Shown in pieces: positions 57,306 through 64,000 of a stretch of 64,000 nt of DNA (position 1 is the stretch's first letter; each line of letters starts with the position of its first letter). This stretch comes from Atriophallophorus winterbourni (taxonomy: Eukaryota; Platyhelminthes; Trematoda; Plagiorchiida; Microphallidae): the NCBI GenBank assembly GCA_013407085.1, contig JACCGJ010008692.1:1-64000 (forward strand), read 5' to 3'. The position numbers and the translations under genes are program-made. Under the pieces are notes generated by a model. That model was not told the origin of the DNA, made no database searches, and saw only the letters and a program-made list of their open reading frames with translations.

Positions 57306-58044
57306 CATCGACAATCCAACAACTAACTTGATTTTATTTTTATGCGGTTGGCTCTAATGTTGGATTAAGCATGTTCAATATTGTTTTGAATTATGCTAAC
57401 TCATTCGCGTTGATGACGCAATCATCTAAAATGAATCCAGATACATCCGCTGTGAAACGTCTCAGGTATCTAGACGTCATTTTTTCTGAATAATCAACCT
57501 GGACTCCATCTTAATTTCATGCACAATAAATTAAGTGGGCTCTGATTTTATGCCTTTTTAAATCCGATCTTTTAGCGTCATCCCCAAACTGATCGTTTAC
57601 TTAACAGCAATGTTTTACGCATATTTTTCGAAAAACTATGTGATAATAAACGTTACTTTAGAATTATTTCTCACGCATTTTCAAACTCCTACAAAAACAT
57701 CTTAGGAAATATCATCAAAGAAATCTTCATTTCTTCTGATTGATTCAATAATAATATTCTTGTAGATAGTTCCACATAATCCGCCCCAAACTAGTCAAAT
57801 TTCAATCTTTTTCTACAATTCGATTGAAATATATTATATTGCCATCTCAAAAATCGCTATATCAGCAATCATGAATCCCTTTTTTCATAAGATATCAAAT
57901 CGTTATAATCATCGAAAAGGTGAGAAAACATTTGTCTTAGAGATATTTTGTAATTATGTGTTTGCAATGTATTGGAAAATGCCTGTTTACCGAACGGGTA
58001 ACAATATTTCAGAAAAATAAAGTATGTAATATATCGGTTAAAGC

Positions 58045-58165
58045 CTAATTTATTAATAAAGTTTTGCTTCTAACACAAAAGCTTCGTCAGGCCGAAGAAT
58101 TATTGCGAACACGGATCAGATTTCATTTGCATTCGCTGAAAAAGTCTCAACTGGTTAGGTATTGC
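58045..58165. repeat. Dispersed repeat E, copy 2
   Basis: TTTTGCTTCTAACACAAAAG, CTTCGTCAGGCCGAAG, CGAACACGGATCAGATTTCA, GCATTCGCTGAAAAAG parallels 20450-20562. Confidence 0.5.
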
Positions 58166-59196
58166 ATAAGCCTTGATGAGGGATGAGCATGTTAACATAG
58201 ATTGGAGGGATTAAGATCAATTGATGCATACCCTCAACACACTGTGTAATCCATAATTGTTTTGAATGTTTGTGAATGCGTGAACGTCATTTATTGACCG
58301 ATTGGCTTGATTTTTTCATACGCGAAATAACTAGGGGTCTAGCTTCCCTTTAATGTTTATCCGCTGCACAACGGGACGCTAGAATTTAGATATATCACCC
58401 CATCCACCTTTTTGAGCACATTCTTATCAGAATGTGTCACCTTAACCACCGCAGCGTGAGGTCGTTCCATGTATGGTTCTACTTGCGTTATAATTTCTAC
58501 TTTATGGAGTTAACGCTATGGCTTGTATCTAGCACTTTTCAGCTAAAGCTGAATGTTGGATCAGTGATTGATTTTCACTGGAATCGCGTGGCTGCCTACC
58601 GATTCGCACTTTGTGTTCGTTTATTTCATTATTGAGTTTTCTACCAAGCAACCCTTGCAGTTGATTTTACATACGCAATTTATCGCGCAGTCTGTGCAAT
58701 GAGAGAATCGTAAAGAATTTTAAACTTGTAGACATCAAAAGCATGCATACTCAGCAAACATAACATGTGTTATTCCTGAAGAGTTAGGTGGGAGTGTTAT
58801 CCACGGTGAGCAGTAGGCTCCATCAATGGTTTGAACATGCTCATTTTCTTCTCGTGTCACGCAGAGCTTTCTGGCGTCATTAAATAAAAGTAGTTATATA
58901 GTTGAGAACGTAATCTTTCTGCTGAGTCTGCCTTCTAGAATAATTGCGTTATTTATAGATAGCTGTAAAATATATTGTTAGCCAGTCCCCCACATCGCGC
59001 TCTATCTGCAGCGTTAGTGCATCGCAGTATGTCGGATGGATTATGGTCAAAAACTGTGTGACCTCAGAGAAGAGGTATCACATTCATAAATTTCGAATTA
59101 TACTACTAATAGAGAGAATTAATTCATACGAAAATGATATTGTTTCTGTAGCGTTTCTCTTGATTCGTCTTCTGTAGCAAAACTAACAATACGTTC

Positions 59197-62100
59197 TCAA
59201 TGTTCCAACAACATATAGGCATTTTTACCAAGAAAGATAGCTTTATCGACATAGTGCATGTGAATGATACAAAGATGTGCCAAAATTGAACCCTTTAACA
59301 GTGCTTGATTCAGTATAGCAGAGTCCGATATAACGAAAAACCATGAATTGATTTTATTTACATGATAATTCACGAATTCCTTCACTGTGAATACAACGCT
59401 GAGCCCCGATTGAGTTTGACTAAAATTGATTTGTTTTGCCTGAAGGATGTTTAGGATCACCCATATGAAAGTCTTATGTCTCGAAAGCAGATATGGTTTT
59501 CTCAAACGATACTCTAATGAAAATCAATGAAGTATTCAATCATTTGCTCTTGATAACGCTTATACAGCTCCATCGTAATACACAAGGTGAATACTTGGTC
59601 TATACACGGTATTACGGACGGATTTAATTTTGGTTGCATCATGTATGCCTAGGAAACCCAAGAATGGTTTTAGCTGCACGTTGCAAACACCTTAACAATT
59701 GTCCCAACGCAGTTCATTCAGCGGTATTCAGGGTACACAGCTTCATCTTTACGATTAAGCGAAGGCAACACGTTGGAGATAATGCATTTTAACAGAAAAC
59801 GTCAGTCTACTCGATAAAACACATCAGTTCGCGCACTTGAGAAAATCAAGTATCTTCACCCTATTTATAATGCTTAATTAGCTCAGATTGCGACTTACCG
59901 TTTTTATTTGCCGTAACACACTTAAAGTCTATCCTCGATGTAATTTAACTGCATAACTGGTCATTGTGTACGCTACATAAGTGCTCAACACGCTAGCTAC
60001 ACATAAATGGACTTGACGATCATGTGTTTTGATGAGTCTCCGAGGTTCGGGCTAAAATGTGCTGCAAACAGTTGCGTCGTGAACTATACAAAACAATTTT
60101 ACAGTGTTCCCTAAACTTGTTATCGATAAAGAATATTTAACTCTGTATGCCACTGCAAACAACGTGTATGGTGTAATACTTCATCGGTTGCGCTAACCAG
60201 AACTCCTTTTCGAAAGTACAACCACACTATCGAGCGTTAACATCACGTAACAATTCTTGAAATTTTGTTGATAACTAGCTGTAAAAAAGGATATTGTGGA
60301 GAGCATTTGTTAGATGTCCCTAAATTAAACGATGCAAATGACTATAAAATGTTAGAAAACTCTATTTTGTGTCTAATCATGAGTAAACCTCGAATATAAG
60401 CACTGCATATTAAAGAAAATGTTAGTGCTAGTAGGTTTCGAGACGTGCAAAATTTAATTCCAAAAATTAGTGTTTGGATTTATTAAACGTAGTCAATGGG
60501 GATATCACGTTTGAGGTGTTGTAGTTCAGCAGATGCCAAATCTTTTAGTATCAGTATCCTCGGGATCGTTTGAGATCCCGACAATCTAATAAAATTCGGT
60601 TTGCTAATCTGTAATCGTTGAATAGGTTTGATTGGGTCACGTAAAATGCATTTGCTTGAAAAAATCGAAAACAATCACATCAAATGTTTGCTTGAAATAT
60701 TGTATTATACTGTAATACGTTAAATAGTCGTATTATAAGCTAAGATTCGATATGAAACGCTGGATACCCTTTAATTTTTACCCCGCAGGACTTGTGAAAT
60801 GAGGGTTTTATTGCCTGAATCACCCCCCTAAAACTATCTTCATAATAAAATACCAGTTACCGTTATGAACACATCCATGTAACATTGATAATGGAAAATG
60901 ACAATTTGAAACGATGAACTTGGTTTCTTTTTGTGTATTGACCAAAGCGTAACCGACTGGAATTAGGAAATTGACTGAAGTTGTATCATTCTCTTGTGGC
61001 AAACTGATCAAAGGCAAACTAACTTTCCAGTTCACCAATTTTTCTAGTTTGTGGTTTGATATTCGAAGGCTAGCGAGTTACATTTTTAATTAAATTGACC
61101 ATAACTTGTTCAACCAGTTTTGCGTTTGATTAAAAGGTGGAGGTCACAATTGATGGCAAAATGTTTCGCGTTATGGAAGCACGAGATTAGCTTCACAAGG
61201 CTTAGTACTCTGTCCAAGTGATATGTCAAATTTATCAGAGGGAAATTGTTATCACTGTCGTTGTGAGAATTTTGGATGAAGATAAACTCTATAGAGGTTT
61301 GCTCTAGTTTGCATGCAGAGTAAATTAGCTGATGGAGCGGTTGTCTTTAAATTCGGCAAGTGAAAAATATTGCAGGTTTACAAACACATCACATTTCACT
61401 ACACACTTAGTATTCGATACTGAATTGGACTGCATCGGAGACATATTCACGACTAGGGTAAGGTAGAGTTATGTTATCTATTATGTGGTGTCAATTTATA
61501 TATTCATTCGAATAAAGCAACAAAGTTCCAAGTTAGATAAACCCTGACCTTGTTTACCATTCTTCCACTGTTTCAAGCGCATACGGATCCTGATCCTATT
61601 GTCTCTACCTGTTAAGTGCAAACAGCACGAAACCGGTCATGGCGTGTGTGTGTGTGTGATGGAAATGAATACAAATGAGCTTTCTCTTAACTCGTGTAGT
61701 TTACTACATTTCATGCAGCGAATTTCAAATGCAACAGACGTACTAAATAAAAATACATGTGGTACTTCTCATTTTGATTGTGGGATATAAAGACTACAAC
61801 GGAAAACTTGGATTTGGTTGAGTATTCAAAGTCGGAATAACTTGGTCAGGGGGTGGGGAGCAAAATCTTTGTTTATTTTTAAAATAAGATGGCCTTGCAT
61901 TCTCTGCTGTGTAAAGGTTATTCCATCAATAATTTCGTAAATAATGACAACACCACACATATTCTTAACGTTTAAATCATGCTATTTTTCGCATTTAATA
62001 ATTCGTCGATTTGATTTAAAAATGTTTCGCTCATTCCATTTTCACTAGATTGCGTACACAATTGGATTGAAGTCCGGGCTATTATCAGAATATGATGAAC

Positions 62101-63400
62101 TTACTTGCACTGGTATAACGCTAAGTTTAACAGATGTCCCCGCGTTACCTGAGTTCGTTGCTGCCATTTTGTTGACTTTCAGTGTTCCAGCAAAAGCTCC
62201 CCATCCATGCGTTTTCTCAATAAGTGGAAAGGTGTTTTCAATTACAAATACGTGGAGCTTCACCGAATTACGTTATTTTGTTTGCACGGACACATACTGC
62301 CCTGGATCGACGAAGCTGCACACTAAATCAGAACGAGGTTTCCGTGAATACAAGTATGCGCTTCATATATTTGTACAAAACCAGAATTCGATGTAACTAT
62401 TGTGAAGCTGAAATGAAAGAAGAAGTCCAACGACGAAAGGCTTCAGGTAATATGTCAGATTTGTCAGATTTGTCGTTAAACTTGAATATATCTGTCTCTA
62501 AACGCCTATATTTGTTGAATCGTTGCAATTAACGAGAAGCAAGATTTCTACTGTTAAGCGGACAAACGTAAGAAAAATATCTAAAATATACTCTGCGCCA
62601 TGTGAAAATTCTGCGTGACTGTAGATAATAAAATGACAGATAATTACAATTAAAAAATATGAAGATTGATTTGTATGCTTAATTATACGATTTCAAGTAT
62701 CAATTGTGTCGACTGATTAACAGATGAAAACAACCGAAATCGTATTCAAAAGCCATCAGGAATACTTTGGACCGAGTTCTTCTAAACGGCGCCGTAAAAC
62801 GAGGCAACTTCTATACAGAATGCCTCCGGAAAATCTAAATAAACAGGATGTCCTTATTAATTGCGCACATAATCAATATTCGTTGACTTTGGTGAAAGTC
62901 ACCCGATATGCACTCAAGTTGTTCTAGCCGCGAAGTAGGTACATTCTCTGAAAAGCGGCAACATTTAGAAATTAAAAACAGTTTGACAACCGTTGAACTT
63001 TAATCAATTCGGCAATGCGTTTCAAACATTTTCAGAGGTGAGGGTAGACCAATTACTTCGAACTTACAACTTGATTTTTACCGATAACAAAATATGGTTT
63101 TCGGCATCGACATTAAATACGATGTCGATTTGTTAACTATTTTTAATCCGGATATACATTACAAAAGACTCGTCGTGGCTTGAGTAATTTAGAAATCAAA
63201 TTTTTTATTGTTTGCCCAAATTCTTTGCTTTCTTTGAAAAACAATCGGTTGGAACTAATATTCAACTGTTGTCCAGTTGAAACAATAGGCTTCACAACCG
63301 AAAAATTCTCACCAACATTACCCGAGACAGCGCCGGCATATAAAGTTGGCTTACCTTGCCGGTGAAAGATTAATATCGTAAGCATTGATGAAGATCATTG
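59197..63400 (-). other. Cluster of unassigned minus-strand ORF fragments
   Basis: Minus frames 63385-63143, 62263-62045 (extending across one stop to about 62360), about 61070-60820, 60674-60483 and 59505-59197 have protein-like composition with few low-complexity runs, for example EFGQTIKNLISKLLKPRRVF, THGWGAFAGTLKVNKM, NFLIPVGYALVNTQKETKF and WVILNILQAKQINFSQTQSG. All lie on one strand. Some edges have possible GT or AG signals, but I could not build a phase-consistent chain. This may be a divergent gene, a decaying gene or an endogenised element; no family is recognised and chance is not excluded. Confidence 0.35.
61565..61662 (-). repeat. Inverted-repeat element family B, degraded arm, with GT run
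   Basis: TCCTATTGTCTCTACCTGTT, AAGTGCAAACAGCACGAAAC, CGGTCATGGCGTGTG follows the family B order on the minus strand, then a short (GT)n run. Confidence 0.5.
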
Positions 63401-64000
63401 ACAAACTACGTGTAAATTCGTATAAATTGAAGCCACATTGCAGAGGAAATTAGGAAACGTTTTTGGTTGCGACCATGCACAAGAACCCAAGCTGTCGGGT
63501 AGTTCAACTTAAGCTGCACTGTGGTAGTTGATTAAATCACATGGAGGCAAAATGTAATCTCATTTACATGTTTAACATTTTAGTATAGTGATTTTAGTAC
63601 ACTGTAGGGAGGCCCTCGAATGCGAGTCAATTTAAAGTTAACCAAAGCACTCAGTTCAGACAGGGTAGGAAAAGTCAGTTTGCCATGTTTTGTGCAATCA
63701 AAATCATCATACCTTATTTTTAAGCAATATGAAGGGTCAGAAATACCACGGGAGATTTAATTTCTGCGGGAGATTTTGGAAAGGGCAAACATTTCATTGG
63801 TGCCAGACATTTTGGGTAATATTTGCACTTTGGTGCATTGGATGAACTGACAACCTTTCAGAGATATTATTGTTTATATTCCGATAACTCCATTTGAACG
63901 AAACTATACTAAACTGCAATGCTCGGCTTTTTATAAATCAATCAGCCTCATCATTTAACTACTTCATGTGCCACGGCACGTAGTCGTCACTACTTGTATG
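63401..64000. other. No recognised feature to window end
   Basis: AT-rich sequence without long frames or recognised repeats. Confidence 0.4.

Larger units (their letters stand above)
56141..59190. other. AT-rich interval, no recognised gene
   Basis: Very AT-rich. The frame 56440-56628 (62 codons, MEPCNEYSLILCLMKYLETT...) has protein-like charged composition but no family. Contains a TA microsatellite and repeat E copy 2. Confidence 0.4.

Noticed and set aside
1..64000. CRISPR arrays, bacterial operons or phage modules
   Set aside because: Intron-split eukaryotic genes and metazoan retroelements throughout; no regularly spaced short repeats with unique spacers seen.

Overview
The window is nuclear DNA of a metazoan, most likely a platyhelminth (probably a digenean fluke). 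Two conserved host genes are split into many exons. Both begin with a run of micro-introns (29-40 bases) followed by kilobase-scale introns, a layout known from schistosomes and other flukes. The rest is AT-rich and full of decayed non-LTR, BEL/Pao and Gypsy retroelements plus short dispersed repeats. No bacterial-type operons, rRNA genes, CRISPR arrays or intact tRNA genes were seen. The species cannot be named from sequence reading alone.

Layout. 1-3.4 kb: 3' part of a non-LTR retrotransposon (called LINE1 here), cut in two by a shrunken BEL/Pao element with both LTRs and a 5-base target-site duplication. 4.5-5.1 kb: reverse transcriptase (RT) relic. 8.1-9.4 kb: a second non-LTR family (LINE2) interrupted by a SINE. 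10.8-28.55 kb, + strand: a complete 12-exon ANKRD13-family gene (656 codons plus stop), an endosomal ubiquitin-binding adaptor; its introns hold SINEs, a fold-back element and other repeats. 28.6-37.5 kb: no recognised gene; a CR1-like relic, a long inverted-repeat element and small palindromes. 37.5-43.0 kb, - strand: a complete 11-exon ACTR10/Arp11 gene (416 codons plus stop), a dynactin pointed-end subunit, with LINE and SINE pieces in its two large 3' introns.

43-50 kb is a retroelement graveyard: LINE1 RT pieces in both orientations, SINEs, a CR1-type 3' end and Gypsy integrase relics. 50.35-56.08 kb: a - strand Gypsy element with LTRs and a 5-base duplication (ATTAC), sitting inside the integrase relic of another Gypsy copy. 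It is itself interrupted in its RT by a miniature LTR element (52553-54167, 4-base duplication AATT) that carries three LTR copies and two identical 87-codon ORFs. 56.1-64 kb is AT-rich with no recognised gene, but has a cluster of - strand ORF fragments that I could not assign.

The two host genes are functionally independent: ANKRD13 proteins act in endosomal sorting of ubiquitinated cargo and ACTR10 in dynein/dynactin transport. The most informative material is the nested transposon structure, a SINE family whose 3' end resembles the 3' end of LINE2, a miniature LTR element with a conserved small ORF, and the intron-size asymmetry of both genes.
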